NCBI GenBank assembly: GCA_013146195.2
Contig: CM028378.1
Coordinates: forward strand, 76,413,254-76,477,253
Source: Codonopsis lanceolata
Lineage: Eukaryota; Streptophyta; Magnoliopsida; Asterales; Campanulaceae
Direction: 5' to 3'
Length of the DNA: 64,000 nt
The notes under the pieces were generated by a model, which was not told the origin of the DNA, made no database searches, and saw only the letters and a list, made by a program, of their open reading frames with translations. Positions 45,780 through 57,491 of the stretch are shown here, one piece after another; within the stretch, counting starts at the first letter, position 1, and every line of letters begins with the position of its first letter. The translations under genes were made by a program, and so were the position numbers.

Positions 45780-47429
45780 CAAGCCATGTAGCCACAAGCC
45801 AAGGACGGTTTTTACTCTGATTTTAGTGTGTAATACTTAGTTTTTAGTGTTTGTAATTATAGTTAGAAGATCGTTCATGTATTCTTTCATCCCAATGATC
45901 TGTTCATCGTCAAGGATGAACTAACCGCTCCATAATCTAGGGATTGGAGGTAACTTGTATCAAATCTATTGCTTTGTTATATATTTTTATTCAATCAAAT
46001 CTTGTTGATCACAGTGTTTATCAATCTCTTTACTATCTAGCTTTCTCCTAATGAATGGAATCGCAAGTAGTAAAGACCTAGAGGTGCGGATAACTGCACG
46101 ACCATATGCATATGTCGTACACTGGCTCACCACTGTGATAAATTGACCTTATCGATGCACGAGAGTGATAAGTTAGGGTCAGGTTCATATATATGTTCCT
46201 AAGTGACAGATAGGAAATTCATATGTTCTTGTGCTTAAGGATATAGATTGGATGAATTATTTAGAATGGAGACTGAATTATAATTTGACAATCTATACCA
46301 ATCTTTAGTGAATGAACTCAAGATTAAATTGATTGATACATTAGGCAAAAGAGAAATAGAGTAGATACAAGTGAATCCACATTCCTAGATTTCCATCCAC
46401 CATAAGATCTTCATAAATGTGATTACTGCTTTAATCTGTTAATTAGTTTACTTGCTTTTAGTAGAATAAATTAGTGTAATAAACAAAAACTCCCCGTAGT
46501 ATAATTGTTACCGGTTTACTTGCTCTTAGATACATCTTGTCTCTGTGATTCGACCATTGCTACCTGATCGTGTCTTATTTTAAATTTATTTCCTTAGAAG
46601 TGGACAAGACTATTGTAGAATAGCTTGGGAAGCAAGGGTCGAACCACAGAGACAAAAAGATCACAAATAGTAAGACTATCGGTAGCAATTATTTAAACTA
46701 AGGGGGTTTTTATATTGATTTTATCTAAACTAATTATTATACTAAAGCAGTTAATTTACCTAAATTAGCAGCAATTACAGTAGGAAAGATCTGATGGTGG
46801 AGGGAAATCTAGGATTAGGGTTTCACTTGTATCTACTCTATAGCTTATTTAAATACAGTATCATTCAATATCTTGGGTTCGTTCACGAAAGATAGATATA
46901 GCTTGTCGAATTACCGTTCAGTCTCCATCTCCAAATAATTCGTCCATTCTACATCCTATGCACATGAACATATGGATCCTAACTGACACTTAGGTCATAT
47001 ATGGAACCTGACTCTAACTTATCACTCTCTTGCATCGATAGGTTCAATTTATCATGATGGTGAGCCAGTGTACGACTTATGCATATTGGTCATGCAGTTA
47101 TCCGCACCTCTAGGCCTTTATCACTTGCGATTACATTCATTTGTTCAAAGCGAGATAATAAAGGGGTTGATAAACACCATGATCAACAAGAATTGAATGA
47201 ATAAAAATATATTAAGCCATAGATTCGATACAAGTTACCTCCTAACTCCTAGATTAATGGTTGTTTAGTTCATCCTTGAAGATGAACTGCACACAGAGAT
47301 GAATGAATACATGGATCGATCTTCAAAACTGTAATTACAACAACTAAACTATGTTATACAAGCTAAATCCTATGCTAGAACTATTTAAAACTATTTCTTG
47401 GACGTCCTTTGGCTTTGGCTACCATCCTT

Positions 47430-47437
47430 TATTTATA
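47430..47437 (-). promoter_or_regulatory. TATA box of the - oriented Athila-like LTR
   Basis: TATAAATA on the minus strand, about 67 bp downstream of the hairpin cluster at 47504-47616. Confidence 0.6.
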
Positions 47438-47503
47438 CCACGGAGTTGTAGGGGAATAGGAGGTTCAATCCAACTCAAAAACCTCAAAAGGCCGGTTATG
47501 GGC

Positions 47504-47616
47504 ACCTTGCGGTCGCAAGGTCATTACCCCTTGCGTGCGCAAGGGTCTTGATTTCGGGAACCTACTTTCTGCCTACCTTGCGAAGGCAAGGTCTAAACAC
47601 CTTGCGGCCGCAAGGT
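47504..47616. repeat. Hairpin cluster with a perfect 18-bp palindrome
   Basis: ACCTTGCG/CGCAAGGT at 47504-47521 and ACCTTGCGGCCGCAAGGT, perfect, at 47599-47616; CCCTTGCG/CGCAAGGG around 47530-47546 lies between them. Confidence 0.85.
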
Positions 47617-47830
47617 GGCCAGAATGTTTTTCTGTCGTTTTTCTTCAATTTACACTTTGACCCCTTCCTCGAAATCTTCATTAAAAGCTTCATAATTCAT
47701 ATAAATCCACCTAAAACCTTGAAACTCATAAAACAACTCAAAAACACATATCAGTAGCCAAAAGCCTCGTGGAATTGCTCAATTTAAGTCATAAAAGTAC
47801 ATGATATCGACGTATAAAATACATCGATCA

Positions 47831-48899
47831 AATACCCCCAAACTTAAACTTTGCTCGTCCACGAGTAAACAATACTTATAAATACAAAAGTAAACAAACA
47901 AAAATAATGAAAATCTTTTTGGAGGGTGACACTATTTACACTCCTCTAGAAACCCACAAACTCAAGGAGACTCTTACGAGTGACTCGACTATGCAGATAA
48001 ATACAAACAAAACTAATAAATACAAAAGCAGAAAAAACTATACTAAAAAAATAAAAAATAAAATCTTTTTGGATTCAACCTCAAGTCATAATAGCATGGC
48101 ATAACAAAGTAGTCTCAGTCAGATGCTCACCACATATGTGCAGACTAATCACATAAAACAAACTGACTTATACTCAAACTGCTACCGGTCTTAATTTCTC
48201 CGTGTGTGTGTGATCACCAGTCATAGAGAATATCTTAACTAAAACAGTTTTATTAAGCTAAGCAACACATTCATTTAAAAATCAGAGTTTAAATAAAACC
48301 AATGTAACATAGAGTATGAGATCTACCATCCAAACCCGGTCTATTACAGAAAGAGAGGTCACCAAGGATTTTAAAAACTTATACATCCATCACATGCACT
48401 TCTATGTATGACATACAATGTTTTCCTATCCCAATTACTTGCAATAGCTAAGATTATGCTAACACAGTGAGCTTGCGAATAGTATGAACATGAAGTGTAG
48501 ATAAATTTACATGTCTTACCATCAAATCAACAAACACAAGCATTGGCAAGAAGATCAATAGGTCTTTAATAGCTTGTAATGTAAGGTCATGGTGTAGGGG
48601 GATATGATGGAAAGGGAATAGAATACAAAGTGAGAGAGCAAGACTACCCTTTACCCCTAATACTTCCAAGCAAAAGGAAGTTTTTCCCAATTAGGCTAGG
48701 ACCTGCAAAGACCACAAGTGGGAGGTTCTCTTCTTCTTTTTCTTTTTCTTTTTCCCCCCAAACTTGTTTTGTACAATATATCAAGCTAAAAATATCTCAT
48801 CATCTTTTTCAGCAGAATTTTTCTAACATATTTTTCCCTTGAAAGATATGCTTCCATTTGAATCTTCTTGCACTCTTCTTCCATTTCATTTTTCGTCGA

Positions 48900-48965
<66 letters not shown>

Positions 48966-49965
48966 CAGTAAGAAGAAGTCTTCGGAAAACCTTCTTGACT
49001 GAAAATTGGTCCCATAAATTAATTCCTCACCCACATCCTACTCTCTCAAAGGGTAGACTAAAAGTGTTTAGACTTTTAGGGTTAAGTTAATGTGGGTAAT
49101 AGAAATGAAGTCGAATGGGGGTTTAATGTGAGCTTAGCACACTCCATTCTTTTTAATTAGGCTCAAAGGGGACACTAGGGATATTTTTAGTAAAGGTCGG
49201 GAAATATTTAGGTTCAAACGATCTAAAGATGGCCTATATCATATCTTAATGCCAAATACTCATGCAGATTTTAAGAAAGTAAAACACATAAAATATCATA
49301 TCAATTATGGAAGTTGTGGAATCGAAGATTTAGCATCACTGGATTTCACATAAGCATTCGCTAAAACAGATGATAGGGACAATCGAGACTAACATGCAGA
49401 CACGGTTCGAAAGTGTGCTTGAGATATATTAGTTAGAAAAATCCAAGGGATTTAACTTATCATGCAATTGACCATAAGTTACAATTCAATGCAACAATCA
49501 TGTTAGGACGGCTATTCATCATATTCTTGTGCATATTTTGTTGTTAAAACGAAATGTGTGCTATAAACTTTATAAAAATGTTCTAATCAATCCATAATTT
49601 TGACTGGTGTAAGTGCACAAAGATTTGGAGAAAATCAAGAATTTTGCAAAATCAAGTAAATTCCAGAATGATCTATGGAAAAGTTATGTGGTTCATTGCA
49701 TTAACTCCTCATCGACTAGTATGACCACATCAAGACTTCGAGGATGAAAATTTTGAATTAAAATAAATTTTTTTAAAAAAAAATTGGAGATGATGATGAC
49801 ACAATTGATGATGGGTCCCCATAACGGGTACCCGCAAGAACCAAATATTATAGTATTATGGTCAAGGAAACATCTCCGAAAATAAGAAAAATTAAAAAGC
49901 AAGAAAGTTGGGTGAGGAGAAGACACGATAGAGGGAAAAGAAATTTTCCTCCACCCTAAAAACGT
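47831..49965 (-). mobile_element. Athila-like 3' internal region, copy 3
   Basis: It joins the 3' LTR through the polypurine tract at 47831-47845. From 47930 it follows copy 1 (13530-14600, then 21676-22070) without the solo-LTR insertion, for instance 'gaaatgaagtcgaatggggg' at about 49100. It contains a (TA)n tract at 48901-48962. It has no coding region. Its right edge meets the Ogre copy near 49965. Confidence 0.65.
48901..48962. repeat. (TA)n microsatellite
   Basis: About 31 TA repeats, flanked by 'gtcgat' and 'atcgac', so the whole tract sits in a small inverted repeat. Confidence 0.95.
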
Positions 49966-52900
49966 AGCCCAACTCCTCTGTCAATCATACTCAAGAAACT
50001 ATCCCCCATGAAGTCATTACCAAATAAGGCCAAGGCATAGTCATCTTGATATATGGTTCAGGCATTTTCGACAGTTACAGTTTTATATGCGGTGCTACGG
50101 GGCTCCAAGATAACCTTTTCCATTTCACTGGTGGCGAGACTGACATCTTCGAATATCTCCCAACCAGGGCATCTTTTCCCATTTCAGTCTGTCCAGGGTT
50201 TTGGGAACATGAGATAGGCATCTGTTTCTCCTTTCCTTACAAAATACCCATTCAATTTTTTTCTAGATGATTGTATAGGAGAATCCTTGTAAGGCCGCTT
50301 TTCAAGTTTTGCCTTATTCTGTTCATGCTTTTCTCTCATGAGTGCAGCTAACTCGGCTGGTGTAGGTTTGCATCCTAAACCAAATTGAGAAGTACATTCT
50401 TTGAGTTCATCCTGGACTAAATTAATAAGCCCTTGTTGATTTCTGCCAAGACCCAGACCAGACATATAGTTCATTTTTCGGAGCATGTTTAATGGGACCA
50501 TATCTCTGAAAACTGTGGTTTTCTTTCTAGTGATGTTAGTCTCTCGCCCGTATTCAATTATGTTGACTCTGGCCTGAGGGATGACTTCAAAGCCACTTAG
50601 GAAGATACTCGTGTCATCATGCTCTAACTTGTGTCATCATGTTTAATTTCGAGATCTTTGTCCCCAGTTTTGCTAATGTATACATTCAGATATGAGTCGT
50701 TGTCTATTAAGACCTGAGGAACCCTCTTTTCCATGACCACTATAGTGATGTGGAGAGCGTCAATGTGGTTGATTCCTTCCTTTGGCAGATCCAAATCGGT
50801 AAAAATAATCACATTCCCAAAATGTATATTTTCGATCATTTGGGTTAGTTCTCCTAGAGATGTTTCAATAAGGATAACTGCCTGACTTAGGGATTTGGCC
50901 AATGCGTTGTGATGACTCTTGGAAGCGCATAACAAGCCCCAGATGGATATGTTAGCATGGGTTTTCTTCATATGAGCTAACAGGGTATCTTCTATACTCC
51001 TAACCTAGTGTCAACTTCTTTATCTTTCCCAGAGTGGTCACCACTTTCCTGGTTTGGTTGATATGCCCAACCAGATCTGGTAAGATGACTAACATCCCCA
51101 CCAATCCAATTGGTTTTCTCAATGTTGTTCATAGTTTGACTATTGCCCAAGATAGTGTCCCAAGAGAGCATGTTGTAGCTAAGCTCATTTTCTTGTAAAG
51201 AAAGAGGAACAACGATATAAGGCAAATGATTTTCATTCCTTTCAAACTCAGTGAGTACACAGTTTTCTTCATTGACTTCAATCATGTTAATTTGAGGTAG
51301 TGGGTTATTGACTACATTGGGCCTGGGGTGAGGTTTCTCAATGACTTTATCATCAATAAGATCTTGGATGGCACCCTTGAGTAGGTAGCACTTGTCGGTG
51401 GGATGACCACTGTAGCGATTGTATTCATAATACTGGGCATGATTCCATGAGTTAGGCAGAGGATTCGGTGGCCTGTTGTTTTCCAATGGCTTCAGTACTC
51501 CTTGTGTCATTAGCCCTTGCAATATCAGTGATAGGGGAGCTTGTAATTCATCGTAATGCCTATTTCCTTTGTTTGGTCCTCTGAAGTTTCTGTTTGGACC
51601 ATTATTTCCACCAAATGTATTGATAGATCTATCTGTTCCATAAGCCCATGGTACAATACCGTAGTTTTTGGTAGGAAAGTTGGTTGGTGGCATTGTTGGC
51701 ATATGTCCCACTATGTGGACAGCTGACCCTGATGTTGCTGCTTTCCCCTTTGAATAGTGAAATGAGGTAAGAGGTGTACCGAGTTTTAAATGTCCAATGC
51801 GTATGTTTTCATTGATACGAATTCCTACTTCCACTATCCAACTAAAGTTACCATAAGGGAGATACCGCATGTGTTCTAGGTAAACGAGTTGGAGATTTTT
51901 TATGAACATCCTGGCTGATTTAGCTGGATCGGGCTTGTCCAATGTTTGGGCTATTTTTCTCTTCCACATGGCTGCAAAATCTGCACAGGTTTCCTTCTCC
52001 CTTTGGGTGCATGCCTCAAGTTCTCTTTTATTTTCAGAGCTACTGTTGTTTGTGTATCTCTTTTGGAACTCTTCAGCTATCTTATCCCAAGTTCCCATGG
52101 TACTATTGTCTGCCAGCATTAACCATTGCTTGGCTGCCCCTATCAAGGTGTGATGGAAATTGGAGGCCATAGCTTCGAAACTAGCTCCCCTTGACTGCAT
52201 ACCGCTAGAGTAAAATTTTAAGTGGGAGAGGGCATCCAGTCCCATCAAACTTCTCTATGTCAGACCTTTTAAATTTTGGGTTGTAATGTCGGCATGAGCC
52301 GTGTAAAACTCCCTTTGTTCGATGACCGTTCCCTTGAAAACTCCCCTTTGGTGAGCATCTTTATATATGCCTCTACTTTTGTGGGAGGTGGTGCTAGGAC
52401 ATGGTATGTGCTTGTGGGATTGGTGGCAACTGGGTTTATTCCTGGGATTTGTTGAGGCATTTGGTAAGGATTTTGAGGAGGTAGGATATTTCCAGTTTCT
52501 GCCTGACGACCAGGATCATTGAATGGTAGATAGGTCGTCACTTGTCTTGGCTGGGTATAGCTTCTGGGGTCCATAAGTGGGCCGTTTTGGAGTGGATTGA
52601 TGATGGGAAATGGAAGGCAAATTGGATTTTGGGGTATATTGGTGTTTGGGAAAGGGTATGGTGGGTTTGGAAGGAAATGGTTAAAATTCTGGTATTAAGT
52701 ATTTGGTGGGAAATTGGTGGTTGGGATGCTGGTGATTGGTGGAGGGTTAGTGTTTGGCTGAGGGTTTGAGTTTAGAGGATTATGAGAAGTTGATGTTTCA
52801 TGAGGTGTTGCAGGAAAAATGATTCCCTCAACATTGGGTCTTAGGCATTGCATGAGGTCTGCTATATGGCCCAAAAGACAATCGGTATGCGCACCCAAAT

Positions 52901-53003
52901 TTTGGTCTAACCACTGTTGCATAGCTGGAGTAGGAGCGTACCCTAGAGCCCCTGTCTCAGTACCTACAATAGTATGTTCATTCTCGGCGGCCATTCTACC
53001 CAA
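49966..53003 (-). pseudogene. Ogre gag-protease, left arm of the head-to-head pair
   Basis: Gag probably starts at the second Met, 52994 (MAAENEHTIVGTETGAL). A Pro/Asn-rich part follows (52574-52269), then a 418-codon open stretch (52248-50992) with GASFEAMASNFHHTLIGAAK, TWDKIAEEFQKRY, ADFAAMWKRKIAQTL and the knuckle-like YNRYSGHPTDKCYLLK, which lacks the first Cys. Protease is at 50971-50624: VLIDNDSYLNV, where Ogre normally has Asp-Asn-Gly. A G-patch-like motif MNYMSGLGLGRNQQG is at 50501-50400, and the frame fades out near 49966. Several frameshifts exist. RT is absent. Confidence 0.8.
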
Positions 53004-53633
53004 ATCTGTACCCTCTGAACTGATTCTTATACTCTCTCACTTAACCTCTGCGCCTATATCATGTATCAAACGACCGGTGTTATCTCTTCCTTTCCAAATT
53101 CGAGCCAGGTTTCTGAGGAAAAGGGTTGAAGGTATCAAAAGGGAAGGTTCCAGGATTCTTTCTCTAGAGTATAGAACCTTCGTATTCCACATGACTTTCG
53201 ACTTCCCATGATTGGACAGATCTCAGGCGAAGGGTCTATACTCTTTCCGAGATCCACCATTCAAATGGTCTAGGACAAATACCATAAAAATTATTGATCA
53301 TCCCATGTGCATATGTAAATGAATAAAGATATATGCATAGGGGATGATCAATAATTTTTATGGTATTTGTCCTAAACCATTTGAATGGTGGATCTCGAAA
53401 AGAGTATAGACCCTTCGCCTAAGATCTATCCAATCTTGGGAAGTCAAAAGTCATGTGGAATACGAAGGTTCTGGAGAAAGAATCACAGAACCTTCCACCT
53501 TCAACCTTCCTCAGCCTGGCCGAATTCGAAGAAAGATTACACCGCCGTTGATATACGGATACAAGCACAGAGGTCGGGTTAAAGAGTATAAGAATCGGTT
53601 TTTGGGTAGAATGTATGAATAGACTATTATAAG
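53004..53633. repeat. Centre of the Ogre palindrome (two leaders face to face)
   Basis: Left leader part 53010-53304 and right leader part 53341-53633 are reverse complements around 53305-53340. The block 'gacaaataccataaaaatta' and 'gatcatccc' on the left returns as 'gggatgatc' and 'taatttttatggtatttgtc' on the right. The spacer holds TGCATAT and ATATGCA, so pairing nearly continues to a small loop. W carries the right-hand order at 25520-25600, so the joint lies on the left side of the spacer. Confidence 0.85.
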
Positions 53634-56554
53634 TAATCGGCAGGGTCTCAGTGCGCTCTACTATACAACAGTGGTTGGACCAAAATTTGGGTACACATAC
53701 GGATCGCCTATTGGTCCATATAATTACAAACCTCATGCAAAACCCAAGACTCAATGTTGAGGGAATCATTTTTCTTGCAACACCTCATGAAGCATCAACT
53801 TCTTATACTCCCTCAAACCCAAACACTAACCCTCTACCAATCACCAGCATCCCAACCACCAATTTCCCACCAAATGCTTACTACCAAAATTTCAACCCAT
53901 TCCTACCAAACCCACTATATCCTTTCCTAAACACCAATACACCTCAAAATCCAAGTGGCCTCCCATATCCCATCACCAATCCACTCCAAAACAGCCCACA
54001 TATGGACTCCCGAAGTTATACCCAGCCATGACAAGTGATGACTTATCTACCATTTAATGATTTTGCTCGTCAAGCAGAAACTGCAAATATCCCACCTCCT
54101 CAAAATCCTTACCAAATGCCTCAGCATATCCCAGGAATGAATCCTATTGCCACCAATCCCACAAATATATACCATGTCCCAGCACCACCTCTCACGAAAG
54201 TAGAGGCAGATATTGAGAACCTCAGCTATGTTGCCCTCAAAATTTAAAATGCTTGACATAGAGAAGTTTGATGGGACTGGATGCCCTATCTCCCACTTAA
54301 AATCTTACTTTACCGGTATACAATCAAAGGGGGCTAGTTTCGAAGCAATGGCCTCCAATTTCCATCTCACTTTGATAGGGGCAACTAAGAAATGGTTAAT
54401 GCTAGCAAATAATAGTACTATGGGTACTTGGGATCAAATAGCTGAGGAATTCCAAAAGAGGTAAAAAGACAACAGTAGCTCTGAAAATAAAAGGGAACTT
54501 GAGGCATGCACCCAAAGGGAAAAGGAAACATGTGTTGATTTTACAGCTAGGTGGAAGAGAAAAATAGCCCAAACATTGGACAGGCCCAATCTAGCTGAAT
54601 CAACCAGGTTGTTTATAAAAAATCTCTAACCCATTTACCTGGAACACATGCGGTACCTCCCTTATGGTAACTTCAGTGAGATAGTGGAAGTAGGAATTCG
54701 TATCGACGAAGATATACACACTGGACATTTAAAATTCGATACACCTCCTAGTTCATTTTGTTATTCAAAGGGAAAAGCGGCAACATCAGGATCAACTGTC
54801 CACATGGTGGGAAATATACCAACAATGCCACCAACCAGCTTCCCTACCCAAAACTACGGCACTGTACCATGGTCCTATGGAGCAGATAAATCCATCAATA
54901 CAATTGGTGGAAGTAATGGTCCAAACAGAAACTTCAGAGGGCCAAACAAGGCAAATAGGCATTTTGATGAATTACAAGCTCCCCTATCACTGATACTGCA
55001 AGGGCTAATGGCACAAGGGGTACTGAAGCCATTGGAAAACTACAGGCCGCCGAATATCGTGGAATCATGCCTAGTATTGTGAATATCATCAATGTAGTGG
55101 TCATCCCACCGATAGGTGCTACCTACTCGAGGGTGCAATCCAAGATCTTATAGATGATAAAGTCATTGACAAACCTTACCCCAATCCCAATATAGTCAAT
55201 AACCCTCTACCTCAAATCAACATGATTGAGGTCGATGAAGAAAACTATGTACCCACTAAGTTTGAAAGGAATGAAAAGATGTTGCCTTATATCGTTGTTC
55301 CTCTCTCTCTACAAGAAAAAGAGCTTAGCTGCAACATGCTCTCTTGGGACACCATCTTGGGCAATAGTCAAACTATGAGCAGCGTTGAGAAAACCAGTTG
55401 GGTTGGTGGGGATGTTAGTCATCTTACCAGATCTGGTCGAGCATTTCAACCAAACCAGAAAAGTGGTGACTATTCTGGGAAAGATAAAGAAGTTGACACT
55501 GGGGCTAAGAGTATGGAAGATACCCTTCTAGCTCAGATCAAGAAAACACAAGCTAACATATCCATCTGAGGCTTGTTATGTGCTTCCAAGAGTCATCGCG
55601 ACACACTGGCCAAATCCTTAAGTCAAGCAGTTATCCCTATTGAAACATCTCCAGGGGAGCTAACCCAAATAATCGGAAACATACACTTTGGGAATGTAAT
55701 TATGTTCACTGATTTGGATCTGTCAAAGGAAGGAACCAACCACATCGACGCTCTTCACATCACTGTAGGGGTCATGGAAAAAATGGGTTACTTGAGTCCT
55801 GATAGACAACAACTCATCTCTGAATGTATGTCCCACAAGCACATTAGCAAAACTGGGGACAAAGATCTCAGAATTAACTCCTTCATCACAGACAGTAAGG
55901 GCATATGACAACATAAGTCAATGTGTCCTAGGGGTGGTAACTCTGATGATGACAATTGGGTCGCTGACTATGCTAGTTGAATTCCAGGTCCTAGATATTT
56001 TAGCCACTTTCAGTTTATTACTGGGACATCCTTGGATCCATGGGGTGAAAGGGGTAGCTTCTTCATTGCACCAATGTGTCAAGTTCATCCACGATGACCA
56101 CATAGTAATCATACTTGCTGATAAGATCGTGGAAAACAAAGAAAGTGGGGATATCCCAATCCTCGAGATAGAGCATGATGACACGGGTATCTTCCTAAGT
56201 GGCTTTGAAGTCATCCCTCATACCAGAATCAATGCAATTGAATATGGGCGAGAGACTGACATTACTAGAAAGAAAACCACGGTCTTCGGAGATATGGTCC
56301 CATTAAACATGCTCCAAAAAATGAATTATAAGCCTGGTCTGGGTCTTGGCAGAAATCAACAGGCGCTTTTCAATTTAGTCCATGATGAACTTAAAGAATG
56401 TACTCCTCCATTTGGTTTAGGATACAAAACTACACCAGCTGAGTTAGTTGCGGTCATAAGAGAAAAGTGTGAAAAGAATAAGGCAGAACGTGAAAAGCGG
56501 CCTTATAAGGATCCTCCTCTACAGCCATATAGAAAAAATCTGAAATCTGTTTGA
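53634..56554 (+). pseudogene. Ogre gag-protease, right arm of the head-to-head pair
   Basis: Same gene order as the left arm but on the + strand, in at least seven open pieces. Recognisable parts are the gag core (GASFEAMASNFHLTLIGATK, TWDQIAEEFQKR then a stop at 54462-54464), RYLPYGNFSEIVEVGIRIDE at about 54650, the tail LPQINMIEVDEEN near 55220, and protease near 55796-55840 (VLIDNNSSLNV, with Asn instead of the catalytic-loop Gly). Then come FQVLDILATFSLLLGHPWIH and the G-patch-like MNYKPGLGLGRNQQ near 56320. It ends at the stop at 56552-56554, before RT. The two arms differ at many residues, so they are distinct old copies. Confidence 0.8.
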
Positions 56555-56568
56555 CCACCAATACAAAA

Positions 56569-56804
56569 CTATATTTCATTTTTATTATTTGTTGGTGAAT
56601 GAATCCTAAAAAGTGCTAACACATGCATCAGCACATTGCTCTTTCTCATCTTATACAACTCACCAAAAGCTGAATTCTTGAAAAGAATTTGGTGTGCTTC
56701 ATCCAATGAATTATAAACCTCATCTAATACTAACATATTACATCTTGATGTAACCTTCGCTTTGTACCGGTCATCACGAGCAATAATATATGCTGCCATA
56801 TTCT
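56569..56804 (-). pseudogene. First coding exon of a MULE-borne DUF1985-like gene
   Basis: The ATG at 56799-56797 is preceded by AGAAT and a good acceptor site (tttctattacag, minus). The 76-codon exon reads MAAYIIARDDRYKAKV, then SRCNMLVLDEVYNSLDEAHQ and ILFKNSAFGELYKMRK. The pattern 'SRCN...L....L...Q..LF..S.FG..L.M' is that of the start of DUF1985. This plant domain is often found beside Ulp1-type protease domains on Mutator-like elements. Only the start is present; the Ogre fragment at 56554 abuts the other side, so the rest of the gene and the second TIR are missing. Molecular function is unknown. The assignment is from motif memory. Confidence 0.5.
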
Positions 56805-57491
56805 CTGTAATAGAAATACAAATTAAACATTAAAACAAGGAACTATAATCTACGGCTATTAAAACAAGGTTTACTAACAGTGAAATTCATGAACCATATG
56901 AAATTACACTTGGTTTACAGACATGGTTTCATAAACCGGGTTATAAAACACATGGTTATAAAGCAAATTGGTTTTGTCAATATAATAAAAAAGGCAGGTA
57001 CATGGTTTATTAATAAACCATAGATAAACCATGTCATTGTCTGTTAATAATGTTAACTGGTCTGTGGTTTATAAAAAAAGTTATCAGGTTTGCACCTTGT
57101 GTTGCAAACTGGTTTACCAAACAACAGGTTTGCAAACTGGTTTATCAATATAAACAAAAATGCAGGCACATGGTTTATTGATAAAACAATGGAGGTCGAC
57201 TCAAAAAGACAAGTACATGGTTTGCAAACTAGTTTGTCAATATAAACAAAAAGGCAGGTACATGGTTTATTGATAAAACAGTGTAGGTCGACTCAAAAAG
57301 GCAGGTACATGATTTGCAAACTGGTTTGTCAATATAAACAAAAAGGCAGGTACATGGTTTGCAAACTGGTTTGTCAATATAAACAAAAAGGCAGGTACAT
57401 GGTTTATTGAAAAAATAGTGGAGGTCGACTCAAATGATCAACCATAAAGACAACATTAAAACCCTAAGCGAAAAAGCAATGTGAGGTTTAC
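56805..57491 (-). other. Putative intron packed with tandem repeats
   Basis: Donor AACTAG|GTAAAC (minus, at 57491) and acceptor TTACAG|AGAAT (at 56805) frame 687 bp. Within it 57120-57430 has two alternating unit types of about 45 and 47 bp that share 'aggcaggtacatggttt', one going on with 'gcaaactggtttgtcaat', the other with 'attgataaaacagtg...gtcgactc'. Confidence 0.5.

Larger units (their letters stand above)
45395..46590 (+). mobile_element. Athila-like LTR, + orientation, left half of an inverted pair
   Basis: It starts TGATAGATGTGTTTTATACG and is, over its length, the reverse complement of 46620-47830 with many substitutions. Shared blocks are 'caattccacgaggcttttgg', the CCTTGC/GCAAGG hairpins, the TATA region and 'ctctgtgattcgacc'. 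TATA at 45772-45779. The 3' end is not followed by a primer site but by the inverted partner. Confidence 0.65.
46620..47830 (-). mobile_element. Athila-like 3' LTR, - orientation, right half of the inverted pair
   Basis: In minus sense it starts TGATCGATGTATTTTATACG at 47830 and is preceded by the purine-rich AGTTTGGGGGTATT, so it is the 3' LTR of the element whose internal region lies at 47831-49965. It runs to the centre near 46620 ('gtctctgtggttcgaccctt'). Confidence 0.7.

Noticed and set aside
48786..49090. Reading frames with alternating Ile-Tyr
   Set aside because: Pure translation of a (TA)n tract.
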